A stretch of 64,000 bases of DNA from Ancylobacter sp. SL191. GTDB taxonomy: Bacteria; Pseudomonadota; Alphaproteobacteria; Rhizobiales; Xanthobacteraceae. The position numbers and the translations under genes are program-made. The notes under the pieces are model-generated. The model saw only the letters and a list, made by a program, of their open reading frames with translations. It was not told the origin of the DNA and did not search any database. Shown in pieces: positions 34,885-43,292 of this stretch. The stretch lies in assembly GCF_026625645.1 (NCBI RefSeq), contig NZ_CP113056.1:3447001-3511000 (forward strand), in the 5' to 3' direction. Numbering within the stretch: the first letter of the stretch is position 1; each line of letters opens with the position of its first letter.

Positions 34885-36531
34885 TCAGGCGAAGCAGCCG
34901 GCCTGTCCTTCCGGCCAGAGCGGATCGGGACCCCCGTCGGTGTGCCGCGTCTTATCGGCCTGACTGTTCACCTCATTGCCCTGACTGGTCACCTCACTGC
35001 ACTGACTGGCCGGCCGGACCGGACCCAGAACCACCCGGTCCCGCCCGCCCTGTTTGGCGGCATAAAGCGCCGCGTCCGCGCAGACGAGCAGCTGGCTGAC
35101 CGTCTCCGGCCGCGCTGGCGTCAGTATTTTAATACCGACACTCAGGGTGCAGCCATCCCGCCCCTCGAAGAAGCGGCCCGTCGCCGCCGCGAAATCCGCG
35201 CGGATGCGCTCGGCTACATGGAGGGCGCCGGTGGAATCGGTTTCGGGCAGAAGGACTGCGAATTCCTCGCCCCCGGTGCGGGCCGCGAAGTCGCCGGGGC
35301 GGCGAAGCTGTCCCGCTATCGCCTTGGACAATAAGCGTAAAACCTCGTCGCCGGTGGCGTGCCCATAGCTGTCATTGATCCGCTTGAAGCGGTCGGCATC
35401 GAGCGCCAGAAGGCTCAGCGGCTGCCTCGCCCGGCAGGCCCGGTCACGCTCGCGTTGCATGACCTCGTCGAACCGCCGACGGTTGGGCAGGCCGGTCAGG
35501 CCATCGGTCGTGGCGAGGGCCGCCATGTCGATCTCGGCCTGGTGCCGGCGCCGCAATTCGGTGCGCAGCTTGGTCGCGAGCAGGATGGCGGCCACGCACA
35601 TGAGCAGGACGACAGCGCTCAGAATGAACAGCCTTTCCAACCACTTGGCATAGATCTGGGTGGTGGACTGCGACGCCACGAGCAGCAGGTTGGTGTTGGC
35701 GATCCAGCCGAAGGTCAATATGCGCGTGGCATCCTCCACCTGCGTCTGGTCCACCGGCCCACCCGGCAAGCCGCCGCGCGCATGCATGACGCCCCCGCGC
35801 TCCGCCGCCGCGAGCGCCTGCTGAAGCGCATCGCCGGCGGCATCGCGCTTGTTTCGGCTCTGGCCGTTGAACAGGGCGAGCGGGCGTCCCGCTACCATGG
35901 CACCATCAGCGCTCAACAGAGCGAGGCTGACCGCCTCCGGACCGCGGCCTTGCAGATCGTCGATAACCCGCTCCAACAACGCCACCGGCACAGCCACCAC
36001 CGCCGCGCCGCGAAAGCCGCCGTCGGCGTCGACCAGCCGCCGCCCCATCAGAATGGCCTTGTTGGCCCCCGCAAGCCACGGCACGGGCTCACTGATGGAT
36101 GGTGCATCACTACCGTCGCGGATGTGTTGCACGAAGCTCCGGAGATACGGCGCCCCGTCGAGGGGAACCGCGTCCATCGGATCAGCCCGCACCTGCCCGT
36201 CGGGACCGGTGAGGAACAGGTTGACGGGCGAAGGAAGCCGTTCGGCGACGCTAAACAGCGCGGACTGCCGGTCGTCACCCAGCGCGCCACCCGTCGGACT
36301 GGTCAGCGACACCGCGAGATCAAGCGCGAACAGCCACAGATCCACCTCCCGCGAGATGTGGTTCTCGGCGAGATGCAGCATGTCGCTCGATGAGCGCAGC
36401 GCCTTCCGGGTCACCTCGTCATAGGTGATCCACAGCGTCAGGCTGGTCGCGGCGATCAGCAGCAGCGAGACCAGGAGGCTCAACGGGAGCAGCAGGGTTT
36501 CCAGGCGCGAGGAGATAGAGGGCAGCTTCAT
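34885..36531 (-). CDS. membrane diguanylate cyclase (Cache-type sensor plus GGDEF)
   Basis: The 548-residue protein has a transmembrane helix at about 15-37, a periplasmic Cache-like sensor (about 45-295), a second helix at about 300-325 and a GGDEF domain (about 345-505). The active loop is GGEEF, preceded by RPGD at the right distance, so product inhibition at the I-site is expected. The extreme C-terminus departs from the family: it is built of 7-residue units (SQCSEVT, SQGNEVN, SQADK) encoded by the 21-bp minisatellite. Ligand unknown. Confidence 0.92.
   Translation of the reverse strand: MKLPSISSRLETLLLPLSLLVSLLLIAATSLTLWITYDEVTRKALRSSSDMLHLAENHISREVDLWLFALDLAVSLTSPTGGALGDDRQSALFSVAERLPSPVNLFLTGPDGQVRADPMDAVPLDGAPYLRSFVQHIRDGSDAPSISEPVPWLAGANKAILMGRRLVDADGGFRGAAVVAVPVALLERVIDDLQGRGPEAVSLALLSADGAMVAGRPLALFNGQSRNKRDAAGDALQQALAAAERGGVMHARGGLPGGPVDQTQVEDATRILTFGWIANTNLLLVASQSTTQIYAKWLERLFILSAVVLLMCVAAILLATKLRTELRRRHQAEIDMAALATTDGLTGLPNRRRFDEVMQRERDRACRARQPLSLLALDADRFKRINDSYGHATGDEVLRLLSKAIAGQLRRPGDFAARTGGEEFAVLLPETDSTGALHVAERIRADFAAATGRFFEGRDGCTLSVGIKILTPARPETVSQLLVCADAALYAAKQGGRDRVVLGPVRPASQCSEVTSQGNEVNSQADKTRHTDGGPDPLWPEGQAGCFA
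34958..35011. repeat. 21-bp minisatellite, copy 2 (about 2.5 units)
   Basis: A partial unit ends at 34971, full units begin at 34972 and 34993 (CTCATTGCCCTGACTGGTCAC, then CTCACTGCACTGACTGGCC). They share most positions with the units at 3592-3640 and are likewise in a protein frame, here the C-terminus of the diguanylate cyclase read on the other strand. Confidence 0.8.
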
Positions 36532-36699
36532 GGCGCCAGCCGATTCGGGGGTATCGTTTTACTTAAGCGGCCCTGGCGCGTGCGGCGTTGAGGCAGAACA
36601 AATCCTTGCCGGGAAAGGCGGCTGTGGCGAGCGGTAATTTGCTCGGGTTGAATCCCCTTGGTCCGCGCTGTCTCCTGCGCCGAGTCAGTGGAGGCGCGC

Positions 36700-36789
36700 A
36701 TGGGCGGAGAAGGATCGTTTGTCTTCAAGGCAACGCTGGCCGCACTCACGCTGCTAATGCTGGCCTATGTGTTCCGTGTCTTCGATTAA
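36700..36789 (+). CDS. 29-residue predicted membrane microprotein
   Basis: An ATG at 36700, preceded by GTGGAGG at 8-9 nt, opens a frame of 29 codons: MGGEGSFVFKATLAALTLLM and 9 more residues ending RVFD. It is a single hydrophobic helix (about residues 8-26) with charged ends, like small stress or cytochrome-oxidase-associated membrane proteins, but no family is recognised. It lies alone between the divergent cyclase gene and tRNA-Arg. Confidence 0.45.
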   Translation: MGGEGSFVFKATLAALTLLMLAYVFRVFD

Positions 36790-36820
36790 GCCATCGGCAC
36801 GCGACGAACGGCGCGCCGGA

Positions 36821-36897
36821 TGGCGACCGCGGCTGGGCTCGAACCAGCGACCTGCCGCTTAGAAGGCGGCTGCTCTATCCAGCTGAGCTACGCGGCC
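36821..36897 (-). tRNA. tRNA-Arg(TCT)
   Basis: The minus strand folds into a cloverleaf: acceptor GGCCGCG with CGCGGTC (one G-U), D-arm GCTC...GAGC, anticodon stem GCCGC/GCGGC with loop CTTCTAA (anticodon TCT), T-arm GCTGG-TTCGAGC-CCAGC. Discriminator G and CCA are encoded at 36821-36824. Confidence 0.95.
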
Positions 36898-36922
36898 GGG
36901 GAGGCGATCCGGGAGTTGCCGA

Positions 36923-37228
36923 TCAGTGCGTCCACTGGCCGAGGCGGCGGAAGCTGAAATTGTCCGAATAGGCGATGCGGCGGCGCGTCGGCTCCTTGGG
37001 CTCCTGCACCTGATAGGCGATGCCATGCTTCTCGGCATAGGCGACCGCCTCTTCCTTGCTCTCGAAGCGCAAACGAAGCTGGCTCTTCATGTCGGCGGAG
37101 CTGGTGTAACCCATCAGCGGCTCGACCTGACGGGCGACCTCCGGCTCATAGTCCAGCACCCAGAGCTTGGTCTTCGCCGTGCCCGACTGCATCGCGTTGC
37201 GGGCCGGCTTGTAGATGCGTGCAACCAT
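36923..37228 (-). CDS. NADH:ubiquinone oxidoreductase NDUFS4-type accessory subunit
   Basis: The 101-residue protein matches the ETC complex I conserved-region family (NDUFS4, 18 kDa): ARIYKPARNAMQSG at the N-terminus, WVLDYEP, then PLMGYTSSADMKSQLRLRFESKEEAVAYAEKHGI and the end NFSFRRLGQWTH. It is a supernumerary subunit of alphaproteobacterial complex I on the cytoplasmic arm. It stands apart from the nuo cluster, between two tRNA genes, as commonly found in Rhizobiales. Confidence 0.95.
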   Translation of the reverse strand: MVARIYKPARNAMQSGTAKTKLWVLDYEPEVARQVEPLMGYTSSADMKSQLRLRFESKEEAVAYAEKHGIAYQVQEPKEPTRRRIAYSDNFSFRRLGQWTH

Positions 37229-37275
37229 TCAACTCGCTCCCATAGCGTCGTGCCGGCGAATTTCGCATATCCGGA

Positions 37276-37352
37276 TGGTCGGGGCAGCAGGATTCGAACC
37301 TGCGACCTGAAGTACCCAAAACTTCCGCGCTACCGGGCTGCGCTATACCCCG
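37276..37352 (-). tRNA. tRNA-Pro(TGG)
   Basis: The minus strand gives acceptor CGGGGTA paired with TGCCCCG, anticodon stem GAAGT/ACTTC with loop TTTGGGT (anticodon TGG), and T-arm GCAGG-TTCGAAT-CCTGC. Discriminator A and CCA are encoded at 37276-37279. Confidence 0.95.
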
Positions 37353-37443
37353 ACAAGCGCCAGCGTCGCCGCCAGCACATGAACAGCGGCATCGCATCCA
37401 CGCGCGGCGCCGTCAAGCCGATCCTGCCCTATCGGGCCGTCCG

Positions 37444-37947
37444 TCACGGCGCAGCGAACATCCGGTGGCTGACCCGGTCGCCAACCGCGATCCCGCGGGC
37501 CCGCACCGTGCCGGCCGGAAGCTCCAGCACCGCCCGCACCGCGACGCCCGAGGAGATCGTCGCGGTCGAGAGCGGGGTGGTGTCCGTGGTGATGGAGGCA
37601 ATCCGCCCATCCGAGCGGATGAACAGCATGTCGAGCGGGATATAGGTGTTCTTCATCCACATATAGACGGGCTGATCGACCTCGAAATCGAACAGCATCC
37701 CGGCATCCGGCTTCAGCTCGGTGCGGTACATCAGCCCCTTCGCCCGCTCCGCCGGCGTGGTCGCGATCTCGACCGTAAAGCTGATAGTGCCCTTGGCCGT
37801 GGCGATGGTGAGCGGCTCGAAACTCGCCGCGCGGGCGGGAGGCGCCATCAAGCTGAGCCCGGCGAGAAGCAGGAAAAGGCAAAGCCACCGGGTAAAAACC
37901 GGAACGACGGAGCGGTAAGCCCCGGCCGGAACGTAAAATGATACCAT
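37444..37947 (-). CDS. DUF192 exported protein
   Basis: The 167-residue protein has a signal peptide (hydrophobic core [14 protein letters not shown], cleavage near ARA at about residue 40) and a DUF192 domain. The diagnostic blocks are [40 protein letters not shown] and [14 protein letters not shown]. Function of DUF192 is not established. It is 25 nt downstream of the cold-shock gene on the same strand, and they may be co-transcribed. Confidence 0.9.
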   Translation of the reverse strand: MVSFYVPAGAYRSVVPVFTRWLCLFLLLAGLSLMAPPARAASFEPLTIATAKGTISFTVEIATTPAERAKGLMYRTELKPDAGMLFDFEVDQPVYMWMKNTYIPLDMLFIRSDGRIASITTDTTPLSTATISSGVAVRAVLELPAGTVRARGIAVGDRVSHRMFAAP

Positions 37948-37972
37948 TAATGCGGGGCGCGGGGCGCCTTCC

Positions 37973-38569
37973 CTAGTGCGACGAGGGCGTGGTGGCCCCG
38001 TCTGGCCGAACCTCAGCCGCCATCAGACCCTTGGGTCCGGGCCCGAAGCGGACCAGCACCATCTGCCCGGGCCGCAATTCGGTCAAGCCGTGGCGCCGCA
38101 GCGTCTCCATATGGACGAAGATGTCCTCTGTCCCCTCCCCGCGGGAGAGAAAGCCGAAGCCGCGCAGCCGGTTGAACCACTTCACCCATGCCCGCTCGAA
38201 CCCGCCGACCGGCTGGACCGCCACATGGGTGCGCGCCTGCGGAAGCTGGGAGTGGTGCAGCGCGGTCGAGGCATCCATCGAGAGCACGCGCAGGGCCTGA
38301 AAGCCGCGTTCGCGGGTGATGGCCTCGCAGACCACGCGGGCGCCCTCTTGAGCGGTAGTAAAACCGCCCCGGCGCAGGCAGGTCACATGCAGCAGGACAT
38401 CGCTGCCACCACCATCGGGGACAACGAATCCATAGCCCTTCGAGACGTCGAACCATTTGATGGTGCCGGCGATCTGGAGGAGGCCTTCCGCGCGGTCGCT
38501 GGCATCATCCGCGTCCAGCGCGTCGTGCTCCGCCAGGCCATAATTTGGCAAGGTACCGTCCGAGACCAT
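37973..38569 (-). CDS. cold-shock protein with two cold-shock domains
   Basis: The 198-residue protein has two OB-fold cold-shock domains. The first (about residues 30-95) carries TIKWFDVSKGYGFVVPD and DVLLHVTCLRRGGF. The second (about 125-195) carries VKWFNRLRGFGFLSRGEG and DIFVHMETLRRHGL. The RNP1/RNP2-like aromatic residues are kept in both. Tandem CSDs of this size are typical of alphaproteobacteria and act as RNA chaperones. The pair csp-DUF192 is recurrent in the class. Confidence 0.93.
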   Translation of the reverse strand: MVSDGTLPNYGLAEHDALDADDASDRAEGLLQIAGTIKWFDVSKGYGFVVPDGGGSDVLLHVTCLRRGGFTTAQEGARVVCEAITRERGFQALRVLSMDASTALHHSQLPQARTHVAVQPVGGFERAWVKWFNRLRGFGFLSRGEGTEDIFVHMETLRRHGLTELRPGQMVLVRFGPGPKGLMAAEVRPDGATTPSSH

Positions 38570-38699
38570 CGGCCATTTACCTCCGCGAACGCTGCGCCCC
38601 GCCGCCTGACCAGCGCCTTATGATTCTGCTCGGGCAAGCATAGCACCCGATCCCGCCACGAAAACACCCAAATTGATTCGGCACGAACCTCGACGGTGC

Positions 38700-39476
38700 T
38701 TAATTACCATGAAGGCCCATGGATAGCTCGAGCACGTCACCGATATCGGCGTGAATGACGAGATCAGCCACGGCGTCGAATTCCGTCGGCTCGCGGTTCA
38801 CGATGACGAGCGTCGCGCCACGTTGTTTGGCGGCCGCCGGAAAGCCCGCCGCCGGCCATACGACGAGCGAGGAGCCCAGCACGAGGAACACATCGCACCC
38901 GTGCGTCAGTGCCCGCGCCCGCTCCATCGCCTCTTTCGGCATGGGCTGCCCGAAGGACACGGTCGCCGTCTTTATGGGGCCGTCGCACGCTTGGCAATCC
39001 GGCGCGCTACCGCCGCTCGCGTCGAAATACAGACGCACCCAGCCGATTTCGTAGCGGGCTTGGCACGCGAGGCAGGTGGCGTAGGTCGTGTTGCCGTGGA
39101 GTTCGACCAGTTTGTCGGGCGGCACGCCGGCCGCCTGATGCAGGCCGTCGATGTTCTGTGTGACGATGCCCGCAAAGCGGTTCTCAGATACCAATCGCGC
39201 CAGAGCCCGGTGTCCCCGACCCGGCTGCGCGCCGCCAAAGGATTCTTCCATGGCAAAGCGCCGGCGCCAGGCCTCGTCGCGCATGTCCCGCCGGGTGAGG
39301 AACGTCTCGAAGTCGATCGGACGATTGCGCGTCCACAGTCCGCCGGGCGAACGAAAATCGGGGATGCCGCACTCGGTCGAGATGCCCGCGCCCGTAAAGG
39401 CGACGCCCCGGCGCGCGCCGGCAAGGATCACGCCCAGTTCGGCACAGCGTATCTTGATGTCATCGTCCGCCGTCAT
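38700..39476 (-). CDS. NAD-dependent protein deacylase (sirtuin)
   Basis: The 258-residue Sir2 protein has the NAD loop GAGISTECGIPDFRSPGGLW, the TQNIDGLHQAAG motif, the catalytic His in VELHGNTT, and a zinc site of two Cys pairs (CLACQ and CQACDG). It removes acyl groups from lysines in cytoplasmic proteins. The GLWTRNRPI segment is unlike class III sirtuins, and the desuccinylase Tyr/Arg pair was not assigned. Start at 39476 (MTADDDIKIRCAEL). Confidence 0.94.
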   Translation of the reverse strand: MTADDDIKIRCAELGVILAGARRGVAFTGAGISTECGIPDFRSPGGLWTRNRPIDFETFLTRRDMRDEAWRRRFAMEESFGGAQPGRGHRALARLVSENRFAGIVTQNIDGLHQAAGVPPDKLVELHGNTTYATCLACQARYEIGWVRLYFDASGGSAPDCQACDGPIKTATVSFGQPMPKEAMERARALTHGCDVFLVLGSSLVVWPAAGFPAAAKQRGATLVIVNREPTEFDAVADLVIHADIGDVLELSMGLHGN

Positions 39477-39529
39477 ATGTTGCGACCACTCTCCAGGCGG
39501 CCCGGCCGCCACAGCCCGCATGAGGACCC

Positions 39530-39952
39530 ATGAAGTACCTTCACACCATGGTGCGCGTCACCGACATCGACGCCTCTCTCGATTTCTACGTCAACAAGCT
39601 GGGTCTGGAGGAGGTCCGCCGCAAGGAAGTGCCCCAGGGCCGCTATACGCTGGTGTTCCTCGCGGCGCCTGGCCAAGCCGGCGTCGCCGAGGTGGAGCTC
39701 ACTTATAACTGGGATCCCGAGGCCTATGGCGAGGGCCGCAATTTCGGCCATCTGGCCTATGAGGTGGACGACATTTACGCCACCTGCGCCAAGCTCCAGG
39801 CCGCCGGCGTGACCATCAACCGCCCGCCGCGCGACGGCTACATGGCCTTCATCCGCTCGCCCGACAACATCTCGATCGAGCTGCTGCAGAAGGGCGGCGC
39901 CCTGCCCCCGCAGGAGCCGTGGGCGTCGATGCCGAACACCGGCAAGTGGTGA
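39530..39952 (+). CDS. gloA: lactoylglutathione lyase (glyoxalase I)
   Basis: The 140-residue vicinal-oxygen-chelate enzyme converts the glutathione-methylglyoxal hemithioacetal. The four metal ligands are visible: His5 in [10 protein letters not shown], Glu in EVELTYNWD, His in [10 protein letters not shown] and Glu in ISIELLQKG. Length fits the short Ni-dependent class. It is divergent from the sirtuin with 53 nt between the starts. Confidence 0.96.
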   Translation: MKYLHTMVRVTDIDASLDFYVNKLGLEEVRRKEVPQGRYTLVFLAAPGQAGVAEVELTYNWDPEAYGEGRNFGHLAYEVDDIYATCAKLQAAGVTINRPPRDGYMAFIRSPDNISIELLQKGGALPPQEPWASMPNTGKW

Positions 39953-40169
39953 GACGCGCCCAGCGACATCCTCGCTGGTGATGCGGACGACCGCGGCTCA
40001 CCCGAGCCGAGATGGCCCATCGCTGCCACAACAGGCAGGACCGGAGGCATCGGCGCCTCCGGTCTGGGTCTTGCGACTGGTCACTCCCGCACTCGCGCGA
40101 GCCTGTGGATGACGCGATGCATGCCCTCTTGTGCGCCGGCCCGCGCGCCCCTATAAGGCCCCGGCCTGC

Positions 40170-40244
40170 GCGCCCTTCGTCTATCGGTTAGGACGCCACC
40201 CTTTCACGGTGGAGAGAGGGGTTCGACTCCCCTAGGGCGCGCCA
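40170..40244 (+). tRNA. tRNA-Glu(TTC)
   Basis: Acceptor GCGCCCT pairs with AGGGCGC, anticodon stem CCACC/GGTGG has loop CTTTCAC (anticodon TTC), T-arm GGGG-TTCGACT-CCCC, discriminator G and encoded CCA at 40242-40244. The accessory region starts directly downstream, but I found no duplicated tRNA 3' end in this window. Confidence 0.95.
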
Positions 40245-40365
40245 GGCTTTTCAATGGGTTAGCCCATCCCCGCCTCTGATTTGTCGAATATTCGTCTAAT
40301 AAGCGCTGGCGAATGTTGGGGGGCGCGCACGGACGTGTCGTGGCCCCGCTTGCTCGACCGATCGA

Positions 40366-41303
40366 ATGATTTCGAGGTATTCGGTGGACGACGCTGCCGG
40401 CACAAGCGGCTCACCTGAAAGCGAAATTCTCCTCAATTTTCGGCAGCATCTGGTGGAGCGATTGCGGCTGACCTCAAGAACGAGGCCGCTTCTAGAATGC
40501 GCTCACCTCGGGGCCATTCTGGATGCGTACCTAGAGCATGTGGCCCGGTATGTCCCCCAGCGTCCGCGCGAGATCGTATACTTGGCAGACTTCTGGGACA
40601 GCAAACGCGCGCTCAAATGGGCAGGCGAGATTTTTGAGATTGTCGATGCCATCAGAAGGGGGGCGACCTCTCGCCTTACCTGTCTCATCGCGTGCATGGC
40701 GAAACCTACGTTTGGCAACCAGGCAACGGCAGAGACTGGAAATCCCGCGACTTCGCTTTGAATGCGTATCAGATGCACCATCTGCATCTATCACGCGCCA
40801 AAGGCTGCCAGTCGTATGGTGACGACCTCTTATATGTGCGGTTCCGGCGCAACGAGGCGTGCCTGCTTTTCGTTGGCGATCACAAGAGCTTTTTTTCGGG
40901 CGAGGCCCATTCGGCAGCGGTGAAAGTCAATCGTCATGTCGGCTTAACCCTCGTCGGGGTCGAGCCATCCGATGAAGCGAACCTGCCCAGAAAGAGTACG
41001 CTGCTTGCGCTTCATGGCTTCACCACCCATGGAGCGGCAGGCAACTCAGCGGTAATGGCGAGCCTTCTCACATCTAGCGGCCATAGCATCGCAATGAAGC
41101 GCTACTCCGATAGAATTTTAGATGCGATCGATCAGATTGCAACGAAAATTCTAGACCGAAGCGAGTATAGCAGGTGGTTTGGTGATCATACAGGCCCGAT
41201 CCCGCATCAGCCGGAATTTGCGCTTATTATGGATCACTTGGATTTTGCGATTTACGAACGCGTATCTAAAGTTCTGATCCGCGCCCTCGATTACAACCAT
41301 TAA
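40366..41303 (+). pseudogene. unknown protein of about 310 residues, broken by a frameshift in a G6 run
   Basis: Two overlapping frames appear to be one gene. The first (from 40366) encodes MISRYSVDDAAGTSG and continues to the G6 run at 40658-40663, ending VDAIRRG. The second, one base out of phase, continues GGDLSPYLSHRVHGETYVW through to 41303. One extra G restores a single open frame. The joined protein has a helical N-terminal part, a middle block with HHLHLSRAKG, DDLLYVRF and LLFVGDHKSFF, and a helical C-terminus (AIYERVSKVLIRALDYN). I do not recognise the family. It may be a sequence error, a decayed gene or a phase-variable one. It is the first gene after tRNA-Glu. Confidence 0.65.
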
Positions 41304-41417
41304 TCTAATTGATCATATAGCGTCAAAGCGCCGAGCACGTCCCATTTCGATCGCCGGCGAGAACTGCTGCAGGAGCGCGCTTACTTAATATTGGGGCTCG
41401 ATTCCAAGCAAAAGCCC

Positions 41418-41981
41418 TTATTTTGTCTCAGTAATCTGCTCTCGTTGCAGAAGAAACAAATCCAATTCGTGGGCATATTGTCGAGGGCGCGCACTTGCCC
41501 CTATGAATTTGTCCACACAATCTTCGATGCTATCAATTATCGTTATAATTTCAAGAAAATCCATACACTTAAGATCTCTACTGCCATCAAAGTATCTATA
41601 TTCAAAATCTTTGTGTGGTTCATGATAGAAATAAATTATTTTTTTAAACTCTTCATCATTATTCATGCCATTTTTCAAACAGTGATCGTATAAATTATTT
41701 AAATTGTGACCAAATTTCCTGGATGAAAAAGTATATTTAATATATCCACAATATGCAAGCCACGATTTTAGATATAGCTCAAGAGAAAATGCCAATAAAA
41801 GATTCATTGGAAGAATGGAAAGTGTCATTCCGTGCGATTTTCGGAGTGGGCTTGCATACAAGTATTTTGAGGTCTCTAAGTACACTTTGGCTGGAACGTA
41901 GTAGTATTCTGAATTTTTTATTTTTTCAACATCAGAAATCATACTGCAGTCCCTCGATCGGTCATTTTCATACGCCCCCAT
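41418..41981 (-). CDS. AT-rich unknown gene, possible HEPN-like protein
   Basis: The 187-residue product is all-alpha, Lys/Asn/Tyr-rich and encoded by DNA visibly poorer in GC than its surroundings, so it is probably transferred. The stretch LLLAFSLELYLKSWLAYCGY followed by FGHNLNNLYDHCLKNG resembles HEPN proteins (S-x-E-L-x-L-K-x-L then G-H-N/D-L). The HEPN catalytic R-x4-6-H is not seen, so nuclease activity is not claimed. It is convergent with the frameshifted gene, 114 nt away. HEPN proteins often serve in toxin or phage-defence systems; no obvious partner nucleotidyltransferase is visible. Confidence 0.6.
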   Translation of the reverse strand: MGAYENDRSRDCSMISDVEKIKNSEYYYVPAKVYLETSKYLYASPLRKSHGMTLSILPMNLLLAFSLELYLKSWLAYCGYIKYTFSSRKFGHNLNNLYDHCLKNGMNNDEEFKKIIYFYHEPHKDFEYRYFDGSRDLKCMDFLEIITIIDSIEDCVDKFIGASARPRQYAHELDLFLLQREQITETK

Positions 41982-42341
41982 GGTTTCTTATAGCTGATTC
42001 AATCTAGTCGCCTACCGTCTCCTGCCGCGTCCGAGCCGAAAGTCGAGACAGTGGTGGCTGCCGAGCCGCGCGATGCCAGCCCTTGGGAGGCCGTGAAGGT
42101 CGGCGACTTCGTGCTGGTGGCCGATCCGGCGACGGCGCGTGGCGTTGCCCCACCTACCTCATCCAGCGTGACGTCCGGTTTTACCCGGGGTGACGTTCAA
42201 TCATTGGCCGCTCGTCACCGTTGTTTGGCCGAACCTTCCCTTATCCCTGCATGCCCTTTCGCTGACCATGCGGCCTTCCGATACCGGCGACTGCGCCACA
42301 CAGCGGCGTGCCCGCTGCGCAGAGAGAGGGAGCGACTGGCC
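41982..42341. other. gap of 360 bases with a possible gene fragment
   Basis: A plus-strand frame is open from about 42003 into the next gene. It encodes SPWEAVKVGDFVLVADP around 42075-42125, which looks like the end of an alphaproteobacterial protein module (W-x-x-I-x-V-G-S-x-V-L) and not a signal peptide. It then degenerates. I treat it as a possible remnant left at the junction between the AT-rich gene and the following high-GC DNA. Confidence 0.3.
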
Positions 42342-43196
42342 GTGTCGAACTGGATTGTTGGTTCTATCAGCGGGTCTGCATTCGCCATGGTGGCCATGCT
42401 CGGCGCTATTACGGTGGCCACCGCGCAGACATCGGGGACCGGTCAGGTCGGCCCAACGGCGCAGGCCAAGCCGCGCACCGAGGTGGATGCCGCTGCAGCG
42501 CAGAATCCGATCTCCAACATGATCAGCGTCCCATTTCAGAATAACACCAGCTTCTCAGCCGGCCCCTATGGGCAGACGCAGAATGTGATGCTGGTGGAGC
42601 CGGTCATCCCGTTTCATCTCAATGAGGACTGGAACCTCGTGACGCGCTGGATCGCGCCGGTGATCAGTCAGCCCCGCATGCGTCCGACCGAAGGTCCTGA
42701 GTTCGGGCTCGGGCCTCTGAACCCGCAATTCTATTTCGTGCCGGCGAATACCGGCTCAACGATGATCGGGTTCGGACCACAATTCCAGCTCCCGACCGCC
42801 ACGGACGACGTGCTGGGGGTCAATAAGTGGGGCGCCGGCCCGGCACTGGCCGCGTTGACGATTCAGGGGCCCTGGGTGGTCGGCTTTCTCGCCAACAATA
42901 TGTGGGCCGGCAGCGAGGGACCACACGTCAACCGGCTGACCCTCAATCCCTTCATCAACTACAACATGGCGGACGGCTGGTATTTGTCATCCGCCCCGGT
43001 GATGACCGCGGACTGGCTGGCATCCAGTGGCAACCGCTGGCTAGTCCCGCTCGGCGGAGGCATCGGACGCGTCTTCAAACTTGACGAACAGCCGATCAAC
43101 GCCCGCGTCCAGGTCTTCAACAACGTGGTAAGGCCGACCGGAGCGGGGAGCTGGATCTTGCAGCTCCAGGTGCAGCTGCTGTTCCCGACGCACTGA
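42342..43196 (+). CDS. outer-membrane beta-barrel protein (family often mislabelled neuromedin U)
   Basis: From a GTG at 42342, preceded by GAGAGAGGGAG, the protein has 284 residues: a signal peptide (cleavage near ATAQT, about residue 28), then NPISNMISVPFQNNTSF and alternating beta strands ending in a terminal Phe/Leu strand (LQLQVQLLFPTH). Blocks VMLVEPVIPFHLNEDWNLVTRW and GPQFQLPTATDDVLG are characteristic of a barrel family annotated as transporter or neuromedin U in proteobacteria. Substrate unknown. It is 96 nt upstream of the metallo-beta-lactamase-like gene and probably in one operon with it. Confidence 0.8.
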   Translation: MSNWIVGSISGSAFAMVAMLGAITVATAQTSGTGQVGPTAQAKPRTEVDAAAAQNPISNMISVPFQNNTSFSAGPYGQTQNVMLVEPVIPFHLNEDWNLVTRWIAPVISQPRMRPTEGPEFGLGPLNPQFYFVPANTGSTMIGFGPQFQLPTATDDVLGVNKWGAGPALAALTIQGPWVVGFLANNMWAGSEGPHVNRLTLNPFINYNMADGWYLSSAPVMTADWLASSGNRWLVPLGGGIGRVFKLDEQPINARVQVFNNVVRPTGAGSWILQLQVQLLFPTH

Positions 43197-43292
43197 GCGG
43201 CTTTCATCGCTCACCATCATCTCACACGGCACGAGCGTGGACCCACCGGCCAGCCGGCAGCAAGATCAAGGCTCCAAACATCGGAGAGCAGG

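Noticed and set aside
42051..42341. N-terminal extension of the barrel gene
   Set aside because: The signal peptide begins at the GTG of 42342 behind a ribosome site; the upstream part is not signal-like.
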